From assembly GCA_017857395.1 (NCBI GenBank), contig JAFMDF010000004.1, positions 1-64,000 on the forward strand: 64,000 bases of DNA, read 5' to 3'. The stretch comes from Bacteroidota bacterium. Its GTDB lineage: Bacteria; Bacteroidota; Bacteroidia; Chitinophagales; Saprospiraceae. This document shows positions 9,450-19,300 of this stretch, piece by piece. The notes under the pieces were generated by a model. That model saw only the letters and a program-made list of their open reading frames with translations. It made no database searches and was not told where the DNA came from. How positions within the stretch are numbered: position 1 is the stretch's first letter; each line of letters begins with the position of its first letter. The position numbers were made by a program, and so were the translations under genes.

Positions 9450-9956
9450 ATGGATGTGTCAAAATTGACCGTAAATAGTAAGTTGGCTTCAAATATTCGC
9501 CACCTTCGCAAACAGTTGTCAATTAGTCAAGAAGATTTGGCTAACCGATTAGGTTTGAATAGGGGGAATATTGCGTCCTATGAAAAAGGAACAGCAGAAC
9601 CGAAAATTTGTAACCTGCTGAACTTATCTAATTTTTATAAGGTTTCTGTGATTCATTTAACAACTTCTGATTTGCGTTGTCCAGTTGCTTTAGGGGCTGC
9701 TCGGAACAATTATCAATACGAGTTAAAAGAAGAAGATAAGGCAGTTTTAGAAAAATTTTATGAGCATGCCGCAGAACTAAAGAAGGTGATGGAAAGTGTG
9801 CAAGTTTGCCATAATTTTAAACTGAAATCTATGGAAAACGTCCCTCCCGGTTTGCAATGTGTTGTTTCTAATTTTAACCAAATGCGAGATGCAGGGGAAA
9901 TGTTGATGAAAGCACATAATGAGTTATTAGAATTTGTGAAAACCAGAATGAAATAA
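9450..9956 (+). CDS. XRE-family transcriptional regulator
   Basis: This 168-residue protein has an N-terminal Cro/CI-type helix-turn-helix at about residues 11-65, including LRKQLSISQEDLANRLGLNR and IASYEKGTAEPK. The C-terminal 100 residues are alpha-helical with a cysteine (VCHNF) and no recognised effector domain. It lies alone, divergent from an ECF sigma factor, and is closed by a strong palindromic terminator. A link to mobile elements or stress is possible but not shown. The ATG is preceded by an A-rich leader. Confidence 0.88.
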   Translation: MDVSKLTVNSKLASNIRHLRKQLSISQEDLANRLGLNRGNIASYEKGTAEPKICNLLNLSNFYKVSVIHLTTSDLRCPVALGAARNNYQYELKEEDKAVLEKFYEHAAELKKVMESVQVCHNFKLKSMENVPPGLQCVVSNFNQMRDAGEMLMKAHNELLEFVKTRMK

Positions 9957-9969
9957 AAAAAATGTTAGT

Positions 9970-10016
9970 ATAATAAGAAAGGGGTTGTCTAGACTAGACA
10001 ACCCCTTTCTTATTAT
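9970..10016. terminator. Bidirectional palindromic terminator
   Basis: A perfect 23-base inverted repeat with a one-base centre reads AAGGGGTTGTCTAG around the middle and is flanked by A-rich and T-rich tracts. It lies between converging genes and should terminate transcription in both directions. Confidence 0.85.
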
Positions 10017-10064
10017 AAAACTCTTATAATAGCTTTATAGATGGCTATACACTACGCTAAAAAA

Positions 10065-10811
10065 TTACTGCAAAGTAATTGACCCATTTACTTTATTAAA
10101 ATAAACAGGCGTCCCATCTGCTTGCATGACTTCTGTCACAATTGGTTTGCCAGATAATCGAATTTTAGATTTCGCTGCACTTTCGCCAACTACTCTAAAA
10201 ACAACTTGATAAAGATTGGTGCCATTCGGTAAATTGACACCTTGGACGGATTGATCATACCAAGCTAATAATAAATTCCCATCTTTTGTTTCCTTCGTTC
10301 CAAAATTTTCATTGCTCAAATCTTTTAATTTGAAATTTTGGATTTTTTCAAATTGTAAAACCGATGCATCCCAATTCATGCTATATTGCATCGACACAAT
10401 TTTATTAAAATCAGTTATACTGACATCCACAAAAATCAAGTCTCCTTTCCTGCCGACTTCATTAGAAACACCAATGGCAAATCCTGGTTGAGCGCCAACG
10501 CTACCACAAGCAACTTTTAAAGAATAGTCACCAGATTTATTAATCTTAGCATTGCTTTTTGAAAAACGTTTGGCTTCTCCTTGTAAATTTGGACTACTAT
10601 ACACTTTAACATCACAACCGATTGGTACTCTTAAACCTCCTAAAGTTCCCAACCCTCTTTTTTGTAATTGGCTATAGACATATTTACCAGGCTTTAGTTC
10701 AACGCCTTGTCCATTATAACCTGCTGGTCCAAAAGCTTTGATTTGTGCTTGTATATTCGTAGAAAAGAAAAATAGAATAGCTAATGAAAGTGTAATTTTT
10801 AAAAAATTCAT
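10065..10811 (-). CDS. Secreted protein with beta/gamma-crystallin-like and cohesin domains
   Basis: I start at the internal ATG (10811) because it gives a clean signal peptide (FLKITLSLAILFFFSTNIQA); the longer ORF adds 27 unlikely residues. Residues about 30-105 resemble a beta/gamma-crystallin-like module (ELKPGKYVYSQL, GLRVPIGCDVKVYSSPNLQG). Residues about 115-245 match a cohesin fold: GDLIFVDVSITDF, MQYSMNWDASVLQFEKIQNF, LYQVVFRVVG. Cohesins bind dockerins, so this may be an extracellular scaffold or anchor. The dockerin-like tail of the protein at 1-4775 is a possible partner. No sorting domain is seen. The domain calls rest on motif reading only. Confidence 0.8.
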   Translation of the reverse strand: MNFLKITLSLAILFFFSTNIQAQIKAFGPAGYNGQGVELKPGKYVYSQLQKRGLGTLGGLRVPIGCDVKVYSSPNLQGEAKRFSKSNAKINKSGDYSLKVACGSVGAQPGFAIGVSNEVGRKGDLIFVDVSITDFNKIVSMQYSMNWDASVLQFEKIQNFKLKDLSNENFGTKETKDGNLLLAWYDQSVQGVNLPNGTNLYQVVFRVVGESAAKSKIRLSGKPIVTEVMQADGTPVYFNKVNGSITLQ

Positions 10812-10959
10812 TGGATTATTTTTTGTGTTCTTAAAAATGCTATTGGGGGCAAGTGATAAAAACGCACTTTTAGATTTGAATAAATATACCAATAAGATAA
10901 CGCTAATTTTGGCTAAAAAGATACACTTGGAATTGTTAAGCTTATTTTAAAGTGAGACG

Positions 10960-11016
10960 GTTGCCAGTTACCAGTTGCGGGTTTTGGACAACTGGCAACT
11001 GGAAACTAGCAACTGG
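10960..11016. repeat. Word-repeat hairpin abutting the TPR gene stop
   Basis: The left arm GTTGCCAGTTACCAGTTGC and the inverted right arm (AACTGGCAACTGGAAACTAG...) end exactly where the stop codon of the minus-strand TPR gene begins (11017). It is the same architecture as at 6493 and 50670 with different word letters. Confidence 0.6.
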
Positions 11017-12816
11017 TTATATATTATCCCCTCGCAACTTCCGAAACCGCTTCCGTGCTTCCACAGCGAAGGTACTATTAGAAAAATCTATAAATATTTT
11101 TTCGTAAAGCTCTTTGGCCTTATCAACATTATTGAGTTGATTCTCTTGCAAATCGGCTAATTCAAATAAGGCATTGTCTGCTCTGATTTCTTCTGCGTGG
11201 TCTTCAATAATCGCTTCATACATCGCAACCGTTTTATCCCAGTTTTTCTGCTTTTTATAAATTTGTGCCTTCATATATAGCACATCATCCTGCAAAGAAT
11301 GCTCAGGAAATTGAGACAACAAAGTATCTAATTTAGTAAATGCCTCCTCAAACCGATTTTGAAAAACTAGTAAATCAGCTTCAGAATATAATTTTAAAGA
11401 AGTCTCCGTAGAATCTAACCCTAAATTATCTGTAATAAAAACCGCTAAATCCAATGCATCATTGGCAATTAATTTAGACGTTGACCTTTTTAAAACTTTA
11501 AATTGAGTTTGCGCCCATTGGAAATCACCTGCATAATAAGACAAACGAGCATTTCTAAAACGAGCTTCATGTCCTAAAATATCATCTTTAAAAGCTTTGT
11601 CTACTTGAGAGTATAATAAGGTAGATTCCCATATTTCGCCTTGCATTAAATAAAAATCAGCTAATTTGATTTTTCCTTCTGCTTGTGTAGCTGGATTGAT
11701 GCCAGGGAATTTAATTAATTGGTCTAAAATAGCAACCGCCTTGTCCAAGTCATTTAAATAAAAAGCTTCTAAATCAGCTAATTCAACAATGATATTTGCC
11801 GTCGTTTTATTTCGTCCAAACTCATCTAAGAAAGTATTATACTCTGTTTCCAATGCTTTTAAATCTTCAATAGAATAATCATAGCCACCAACGATTCGCT
11901 TTCTTTTGCAAGCCAATGATTCTTGCTGAGCAGGAATATAATAACTAGAAGTAATGCCTTTTTCCGTAACGATATAATCAAAGGCTTTAATGGCAGTATC
12001 ATAATCTTTACCATTGGCTGCGATAGTTGCTAATTGGTAAACCCTTGACCCATTTTCTTTATTTTGTCTATCTAAAGCTCTTACTTGACGGAAAGCATTT
12101 TTATAATCTTTCCGTTGGATAAAGACCCAACTTAGTAACTCTGGATAAATTGGAATATCTCGTTTTTCTTGAATACGTTCGTATAATTGCGCCTGTAAAT
12201 CTTGGAAATCTTCTTCTAATAAATAGCGCTGAAATAAGGTTTTAACCGAAGCCATTCTGGAAGGATTAGCTTCCACACTATTTAGATAATATTCAATCAT
12301 CTTCTTATTATTCCCTTGTCTTCGATATAAATCAGCTAAATTATAAGCAAAAACTTGTTGGTCTTTCAATAACTTCGAACCATTTTCATAAGCTTCAATA
12401 GCTAATTTATATTTAGTCAAGCGAATAAAAGCATTCGCTAATTTGGTGATAATAAAACGGTCTGCTGATAATTGCTTGATGGCATTCCGATATTGCTTAG
12501 TTGCTTCTGCTTCTTGATTTTGTCGTTCGTACAAATTTCCATATGTCACATATAATTGGACTTGCTCAGGGCGCTTTTTCAACTGCTTTTTAATCGCTTG
12601 TTCACAGTCATCATATTCTTCTAAACTAATTAAACACTCTACATAGCGTTCAAAATAGTAGTCATTATAATTCTGTTCTTCGTACAATCTTTGATACAAA
12701 GAAGCGGCTTTGGCGTATTCCCCATTTTGGTAATACTGTTGTGCCAATCGAGATTGTTGTGCGCCTAAAAAAGTTGTAGCAAAAAGGAATAAGATAAGCA
12801 GCAGTTTGTATCGCAT
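11017..12816 (-). CDS. Tetratricopeptide-repeat periplasmic protein
   Basis: The start is set at the internal ATG giving a signal peptide (RYKLLLILFLFATTFLGAQ), about 599 residues. TPR-like helices run through the protein (YYQNGEYAKAASLYQRLYEE, LYVTYGNLYERQNQEAEATK, MYEAIIEDHAEEIRADNAL). It is likely a periplasmic scaffold for protein-protein contacts, possibly in envelope biogenesis. It lies in the same direction as tonB and a lipoprotein aminopeptidase, but gaps of about 200-250 bases argue for separate transcripts. No enzymatic domain is seen. Confidence 0.88.
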   Translation of the reverse strand: MRYKLLLILFLFATTFLGAQQSRLAQQYYQNGEYAKAASLYQRLYEEQNYNDYYFERYVECLISLEEYDDCEQAIKKQLKKRPEQVQLYVTYGNLYERQNQEAEATKQYRNAIKQLSADRFIITKLANAFIRLTKYKLAIEAYENGSKLLKDQQVFAYNLADLYRRQGNNKKMIEYYLNSVEANPSRMASVKTLFQRYLLEEDFQDLQAQLYERIQEKRDIPIYPELLSWVFIQRKDYKNAFRQVRALDRQNKENGSRVYQLATIAANGKDYDTAIKAFDYIVTEKGITSSYYIPAQQESLACKRKRIVGGYDYSIEDLKALETEYNTFLDEFGRNKTTANIIVELADLEAFYLNDLDKAVAILDQLIKFPGINPATQAEGKIKLADFYLMQGEIWESTLLYSQVDKAFKDDILGHEARFRNARLSYYAGDFQWAQTQFKVLKRSTSKLIANDALDLAVFITDNLGLDSTETSLKLYSEADLLVFQNRFEEAFTKLDTLLSQFPEHSLQDDVLYMKAQIYKKQKNWDKTVAMYEAIIEDHAEEIRADNALFELADLQENQLNNVDKAKELYEKIFIDFSNSTFAVEARKRFRKLRGDNI

Positions 12817-12992
12817 GATTTTATTTTTCTTAGTATAAAGGAATTTCAATTCCTTGAGTTTTTTTTGACGAGGACTTGAAGTTCCTCTATACTCAAAGCA
12901 AACCTTACACCACTTTAATATAAAGCTATATTGTTTTGGTATAAATGTATATAAAAAACGTTCTAAAAACTATAAAGTTGCCCAGCTATAAA

Positions 12993-13030
12993 ATACAACA
13001 GCAGTCCCTTTGTTGAAAAGACTGCTGTAT
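12993..13030 (-). terminator. Hairpin terminator after tonB
   Basis: ATACAGCAGTC pairs with GACTGCTGTTGTAT on the minus strand, followed by TTTTA. It lies 34 bases beyond the tonB stop. Confidence 0.6.
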
Positions 13031-13063
13031 AGGCAGATTTAGCAAATCAGGCGTTCTGCCGAA

Positions 13064-13960
13064 TTACTGTAGTCGAAATTTGACAGGCAAATTAAATCGA
13101 ACTCGAACTGGTCGAGCATTTTGTTTGCCCGGTGTCCACTTCTCTTCCATTTTATTCATTAATTGGACGACTCTCAAAGCTTCTTTCCCTAATCCGCCTC
13201 CAGGGTCTTTTACAATTTCTAAATCGGTTAAACTACCATCTTTTTCTACGATGAATCGAATTACCGCAGTACCCGAAATACCATTTTCTCTAGCTAAGGC
13301 AGGATATTTTAATTTAGTTGATAAAAAGGTAAATAAAGCTTTTGTTGAACAAGCATCTTTTGTCTTTTTATCTCCTGCGACACAACCTGGAAAACGAGGC
13401 ATTTGCTCTGCAAAAATTACTGGCGACGTATTTTCTGGTTCATCAGGCGGTGGCAAAGTAGGTTTGATAGGTGTTTTTATAACAGGTGTAGGTTTAGAGC
13501 GTGCTATAATTTCCTCTTTTTCCTCGATTTCATTGTCAATAAATTCTGGTTCTTCTTCTATTTCATCAAGGTCTACTTCTTCAATGGTTGGAGGAGGAGG
13601 TGGTGGTGGCGGTGGTTTTGGAGGCTCCATAGTTCTAGGCACATCATTTTCTATAACATCGCCATTATCTATGAGACCTAATTCAAAATTTACGGTTTCA
13701 TAAGTCGTATAATTAAACGCTAAGACCACAAATGCTAAAGACGACATCATCCCAACTCTTAAAAAAGTGCTACTCCATTTGAATACATTGACTTCTGTAT
13801 ATTTATTTCGGGAGGTGATGGTGTTATTCGATTTTTCAAATTGTTCTTGCTGACTCCGTTTGGCTAATTGGAAGCGTACTAAGAAAATTAAGCCGATAAT
13901 TCCTGCGGTTAGGGCAAATAAAGCCCAGCCGATAGCTGTGCTATCTAGTAGTAAATTCAT
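13064..13960 (-). CDS. Energy transducer TonB
   Basis: This 298-residue protein couples the proton-motive force to outer-membrane receptors. It has two predicted membrane segments near residues 8-28 and 67-85. A proline stretch (EPPKPPPPPPPPP) near 112 and an acidic region span the periplasm. The C-terminal TonB domain contains YPALARENGISGTAVIRFIV and LEIVKDPGGGLG. An N-terminal membrane helix ahead of the usual one is common in Bacteroidota TonB variants. No exbB/exbD genes are adjacent. It could serve the receptor at 60215, but that is inference. Confidence 0.9.
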   Translation of the reverse strand: MNLLLDSTAIGWALFALTAGIIGLIFLVRFQLAKRSQQEQFEKSNNTITSRNKYTEVNVFKWSSTFLRVGMMSSLAFVVLAFNYTTYETVNFELGLIDNGDVIENDVPRTMEPPKPPPPPPPPPTIEEVDLDEIEEEPEFIDNEIEEKEEIIARSKPTPVIKTPIKPTLPPPDEPENTSPVIFAEQMPRFPGCVAGDKKTKDACSTKALFTFLSTKLKYPALARENGISGTAVIRFIVEKDGSLTDLEIVKDPGGGLGKEALRVVQLMNKMEEKWTPGKQNARPVRVRFNLPVKFRLQ

Positions 13961-14203
13961 AAGTATTATTTTAAATAAATGAATAGTATTATTGACTAAA
14001 GCAAAGACATTACTTTAGGTATTTTTTGATGGTAAAAGCCGATTTTTAAAAATAAATTGCTGAAAAATTAATGGTAGTTGGTATGACTAGAAAGATGCAA
14101 GAATGATTTATTTTGGTGGGTGCTTTTATGAAAAATGGGTTAGCGGCAATACCACTAACCCATTTAAGATCTATTTATTTTCGCTTAAAAGCGTTCTTGT
14201 TTA

Positions 14204-16837
14204 TAATCCAGAATAAGCTGACTTCAACTGTGGATTGGTCTCTGCTGCCTTAACTTCCAGAATGTATCCTTTAATAATATCGACATTCTCTTGAAATATA
14301 GCTTTAACTGTTTCATCCGCACTTTCAGAAAGCATTTGCTTATAAAATTGATTCAATTCTACCAAAGTCTGAGTCGCTGAAAAACGTCTCCATAAAGATT
14401 GAGACATATTGGTAGACACGTCTTTTAATTTACCTAGCGACCCTTTAATATCTCCGCCATTTGATAATAATAGCCCCGCATAATTATGGAAGAAATTCCC
14501 TGCTTCTGGTCCATCTATTTTATCCCAATTTTTTTCAAAGAATGATAATTTATCAAATTTACCTTGAATGGCGTAAATCCCTCCAATAGCAGATAAAATT
14601 GGCCCATTGTCAATGTCTTCCATTTGTTCCGCTCTTTTTAAGGCTTCCACAGGGTTTGATTGATTCAATGCCATCAATGCTGAACCTATCACAGGATAAG
14701 CTTTTTCATTGTCCAACACCTTTCCTGAAATAGCTCCTAATCCTTCATATTGCGCATTGGTTAGGAAGTCAAGTGCATTAGCTCTTACTTTAGAGTTAAT
14801 ATCACCAACTGCTAATTTTGCTGCTGCTTCTAGAACAGCTGGGTCTGGTTCAACGGATCCTAAGCCCATATTTCTAATAAACCAATGCTTGTCTTTTAAA
14901 GCTGCTTTTTTAACCTTTTTAGCCTCTGGTGACTTTTCGTCTTTTAAAAACTGAATGGCTTCAAATCTATCGGTTAAATTATTGACATTATGGAATTGGA
15001 AAACATATTCGGCTGATGTTTTACTATCTTTTCTTTCTGCGAGTAAAATTTTATCTGCATCCACATTAATCAAAGCGGGCTTAGTTGCTGATTTGAAAGT
15101 AAACGTTTGCTTGCGCAAATTCATCATTACTTCTTCTCGTTTGACCGTATTCGCATCCGTATAAATATCAATGGCGATTGGTAGTTGGAAAATAGCTGGA
15201 CTTTCTTTTGGGTCTTGCGTCTGTTCGATGGTCACACTTGCGGTTTGTGTGGTTAAGTCATAATCATAATCAATCGTCAATGCTGGATGACCTGCGGCAA
15301 AATACCATTGGTCAAAAAACCAGTTTAAATCTTGTCCAGTTACTTCCTCAAAAGCCAATCTTAAATCATGTGCTTCTACAGCAGTGTAAGCATTATCATT
15401 TAAGTATTTTTTCAAAGAAGTAAAAAACGCATCATCTCCTACGTACTTACGCAACATGTGTAATACCATGCCGCCTTTATTATAACTATGCCCATCAAAC
15501 ATGGCTTCTTTATCAGGATTGTCAAACCAAATCAATGGGTGAATGCCACCACCTTGGAGTGATCCTAAATAGCCATTCATTTCATTAATTCTATGATAAT
15601 CTGCTTCGTCTTTTCCATATTTATGTTCAAACCAAAGGTATTCACTATAATTGGCAAAGCCTTCATTCATCGTTAAATTTGCCCAACTTTCACACGTCAC
15701 ATAATCGCCAAACCAATGGTGGAATAATTCATGCGCTACGATATAATCATTATGGTTATCAATTAATTCTCTAGTTGTTTTTTGCACTTGTTCGCCAAAA
15801 ATAACTGCTGAAGTATTTTCCATTGCACCAGAAACATAATCTCTTACTACTATCTGCGAATATTTTGGCCACATATACATTAGGCCCAATTTTTCGGAGA
15901 AAAAAGTTAACATTTCTGGGGTATGTGCAAAAATATTTTTAGCATCTTTTTCGTATGCTTGTTCTACATAATAATCAACTGGAATGCCTTGCCAACTATC
16001 TTCTACTTTGGCAAAATCACCAACTGCCACCATAAATAAATAAGGCGCATGTGGTTGGTTCATTTTCCAGTAATCGGTTCTCGTACCGTCTGCATTTTTA
16101 TTAGAAGAGATTAATAGACCATTAGAAAGGGTCTTGAATTTATCTTGAACCGTGATATACATTTCCTGAGTCGTTCGCTCATTAGGCTTGTCAATAGTTG
16201 GAAACCAACGAGAATTATTCTCTGTCTCTCCTTGTGTCCAAATCTGTTGCGGTTTGTTTTTGTCTTTGCCATCGGCATTAATAAAAAACAAACCTTTATC
16301 AGAAGTGATGGCTGCGCTTCCTCCAATTTCTCCTTCTGATGGTTTAGCCACATAATCAATGACAATTTTATAATTTTCTGTTTTTTTGTATTCCCGATTT
16401 AATTGAATTTGAATCTTTTTGCCATCGTATTCATATTTCAATTCTTTGCCAGTTGCCAAAGCAATTTTTTGAATATCAAAATTCTTTGCATCCAGCTCCA
16501 ATTCATCCGTTGGATAAAACCAAGGTTTTAACGTCAATTCTGCTTTTCCAGTAACTCGTTCTTTTGACCAATCAAATTTTATGTCCAATTTAGTATGTAC
16601 TAAATCATTCCGAAGTCGGTAACTGGGTTTGTGAACCGCTAATTGATAATCTTCAGGTGCTTTTAATTCTGCAGGTTTGTCCGCAGAAACGGTCATGGTA
16701 TCTAAGTCCCTAACTTCGGTGACCGTTGTTTCTATAAGGGGTTCGTTGATGGTTTCATTGATGGTTGCCAACTGACTGGTCTTGCAACCGAAGGAAAGCA
16801 GCGTTACTGCTAATAATATAAAAGATATGCGCCTCAT
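14204..16837 (-). CDS. M1 family metallo-aminopeptidase lipoprotein
   Basis: This 878-residue zinc peptidase cleaves N-terminal amino acids from peptides. The N-terminus has a lipoprotein signal (ISFILLAVTLLSFGC), so it is probably anchored in the envelope. The exopeptidase motif VSGAMENTSAV lies near residue 334. The zinc site HELFHHWFGDY with the downstream glutamate NEGFANY lies near 364-390. A helical C-terminal region of about 270 residues resembles the HEAT-like domain of family members. All key residues appear intact. It is monocistronic, divergent from the RND-type gene. The annotated end excludes the stop codon at 14201. Confidence 0.93.
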
Positions 16838-17040
16838 GAATAATCTATTTTAATGATTTTATACAGTTTTTTTGATAATTGTGCCTAAAAATAGGCGATT
16901 TCAATTAAATAACGTCGTTTTGTTAGAAAAAGATGTTTTGAAAATCTTAAAGGTTTGGACAACCCTACCTCTTTTGTTTTGTTGTGCTTTATCACGACAG
17001 CTATTTCTTCTACATTTAATTTGATAAAGCTAAATCTCTT

Positions 17041-19275
17041 ATGCGCAGAATTAGAGTTGTTATTATCTTTATATTTACGATACTAACTATCGCCAGCATT
17101 TTTTTTGCCACTCAATTAAAATTCACTTTTGATTTTAGCCAGTTCTTTCCAGAAGGCGATCCAGATTTAGCTTTTTTCCAAGAATTTACGGAAGAATTCG
17201 AAAATGACGCCAACTTTTTTTTAGTCGCTCTTCCTAGGAAAGAAGGTGTCTTTGAGCAGCAATTTTTAGAAGATGTCCACGATTTTACTTTAAAAGCAAG
17301 AGCAATTGATAATATCCTCGAAAGCCAATCGCTGACTAAATTTTCCTATCCTTTAAAAACACCTTTTGGCATTACTACGATTCCTGCTATTCATATTGAC
17401 CAACCTGGAAAATACGCTAAAGACCGAGATAGATTATTAACCGATGAACGCTTTGTTTATAACCTGATTGATTCGGCAGGAACTACTTTAGTTGTGGCCT
17501 TAAAAACAGGAGATAAGATGGACTTAGCCGCAGCGAATAAATTAATAACAGATTTAGATTCGCTAGTGCAAACGTATAATTTTGAAGACCATCATTATTT
17601 AGGACAAACTTATTTTCAATCGGAATTGGTCAAAATGCAGCAGGAAGAAGTAATAACTTCTGCCTTGATTTCAGGATTTTTGGTTTCCCTTATCATTTTT
17701 ATACTCTACCGAAGACCCTATGGAATTGCCATTGCCTTAGTTTCTATTGCATTAGGAATGGTTTTATTTCTAGGTTTTTTAGGTGCTACAGGAAGAGAGT
17801 TAAGCGTGATGTCTGCGCTATATCCTGTTTTGATGATAATTGTAGGGACTTCTGATGTGATTCATATTATGTCTAAATACATTGATGAATTGCGAAAGGG
17901 CTTACCTCGAAAAGAAGCTATTACTGTTACCATCAAAGAAATTGGTTTAGCTACTTTATTGACTTCCACAACGACAGCGATTGGTTTTGCTTCTTTGTTA
18001 ACCAGTCGAATTGGGCCAATTAAAGATTTTGGTATTAATGCAGCCTTTGGAGTAATGATTGCCTATATCACGGTTGTCTTTTTTACGACCGCTCTATTGT
18101 CTATGTTCAAAACGGATGACTTGATTAAGTTGGGTAAGAATAATCAATTTTGGGAAAACCTGATGGAAAAAACCTACCAGTTTACCCTTAACCATCCGAT
18201 TAGAATTACGATAGGAAGTATCTTAGTTGCAGCGATTAGTTTTTATGGTATTTCTATTATTACGACAAATTATCAATTAGCTAATACTTTACCTATTGGT
18301 AAAAAAATAACCAAAGATTTTCAGTTTTTTGAAAAACAATTTGCAGGTTATCGACCAGTAGAATTTGGGGTATTTGCAGCAGGAGATTACGAGGCAACTG
18401 ATTTTGAAGTCTTACAAGAAATGGATAAAGTCGAGCAATATTTAAAAACAATTCCTGCCATTAAATCTGTCAATTCTGTCACTTCCGTTTATAAAAGTAT
18501 CAATCAAGCTTTTAACCAAAATAAGCAGACTGCTTACGTATTTCCCAAAAGAGAAAAAGATTTTAAAAAACAAAAACGATTTATTGACAGGTTACCCAAT
18601 GGTTCTGCCAATGTGTTAGTGAGTAAAGATGGGAAGAAAGCACGAATTACCACCAAAATATTAGACTTAGGCGCAGATTCCGTTCAGGCAGTTGGTAATA
18701 GAATTGATGCTTGGATTATTGCGAATACGAACCCCGATATTGCGACCTTTAAGAAAACAGGCTCAGGAATTATTTTGGATAAAAATGCGGTCTATGCTAG
18801 AGAAAGTTTACTACAAGGATTAGGCATTGCCGTTATTATTATCAGTCTTTTAATGGCTTTATTGTTTAAGGATTGGCGGATGGTTTTAATCTCCTTAGTG
18901 CCTAATGTTTTTCCACTCATTTTTGCAGGCGGGTTATTGGGTTTTCTAGGCATTGAATTAGAAGCAGGGGTAGCGATTTTATTTGCCATTGTTTTTGGCA
19001 TTGCGGTAGATGACACGATTCATTTTTTAAGTAAATTTAAATTGTCAAAAGATAAAGGCATGTCCAATGAAGCAGCGATTCATATTACCTTTTTAGAAAC
19101 AGGTAAAGCTATTTGCTTGACTTCGATTATTTTATTTTTTGGTTTTCTCATTATGTTATTTTCGGTGAACCCGCCAAGTGTGACGGTTGGACTGATGATT
19201 AGTGTGACGCTTTTTACGGCGCTTTTTAGTGATTTGCTGATTATTCCTGTTTTGATTCGGTGGTTGATGAAATAA
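17041..19275 (+). CDS. RND/MMPL family transporter
   Basis: This 744-residue integral membrane protein of the RND superfamily resembles MMPL/hopanoid-type exporters. It has two homologous halves. Each starts with a membrane helix followed by an extracytoplasmic domain and a bundle of five or so helices: near residues 5-25 and 207-350 in the first half, 390-410 and 590-740 in the second. The motifs MIIVGTSDVIHIMSKYIDEL and IVFGIAVDDTIHFLSKFKL carry the conserved GxxxDD/SD-type proton-relay acids. The substrate is unknown, perhaps a lipid. The rlmN start lies 25 bases downstream with its own promoter box. Confidence 0.9.
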   Translation: MRRIRVVIIFIFTILTIASIFFATQLKFTFDFSQFFPEGDPDLAFFQEFTEEFENDANFFLVALPRKEGVFEQQFLEDVHDFTLKARAIDNILESQSLTKFSYPLKTPFGITTIPAIHIDQPGKYAKDRDRLLTDERFVYNLIDSAGTTLVVALKTGDKMDLAAANKLITDLDSLVQTYNFEDHHYLGQTYFQSELVKMQQEEVITSALISGFLVSLIIFILYRRPYGIAIALVSIALGMVLFLGFLGATGRELSVMSALYPVLMIIVGTSDVIHIMSKYIDELRKGLPRKEAITVTIKEIGLATLLTSTTTAIGFASLLTSRIGPIKDFGINAAFGVMIAYITVVFFTTALLSMFKTDDLIKLGKNNQFWENLMEKTYQFTLNHPIRITIGSILVAAISFYGISIITTNYQLANTLPIGKKITKDFQFFEKQFAGYRPVEFGVFAAGDYEATDFEVLQEMDKVEQYLKTIPAIKSVNSVTSVYKSINQAFNQNKQTAYVFPKREKDFKKQKRFIDRLPNGSANVLVSKDGKKARITTKILDLGADSVQAVGNRIDAWIIANTNPDIATFKKTGSGIILDKNAVYARESLLQGLGIAVIIISLLMALLFKDWRMVLISLVPNVFPLIFAGGLLGFLGIELEAGVAILFAIVFGIAVDDTIHFLSKFKLSKDKGMSNEAAIHITFLETGKAICLTSIILFFGFLIMLFSVNPPSVTVGLMISVTLFTALFSDLLIIPVLIRWLMK

Positions 19276-19288
19276 TTGCAAATTCCCG

Positions 19289-19296
19289 TATCTTTG
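19289..19296 (+). promoter_or_regulatory. Promoter -7 box for rlmN
   Basis: TATCTTTG is an exact match to the Bacteroidota consensus TAnnTTTG and ends 4 bases before the rlmN ATG. Transcription would begin at or next to the start codon, so the mRNA may be nearly leaderless. A TTG upstream sits a few bases off the usual spacing. Confidence 0.5.
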
Positions 19297-19300
19297 CAGT

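Noticed and set aside
13080-13703. Plus-strand ORF of 207 codons opposite tonB
   Set aside because: It is the antisense of a well-supported TonB coding region. The poly-Gly stretch is the reverse of the TonB proline run.
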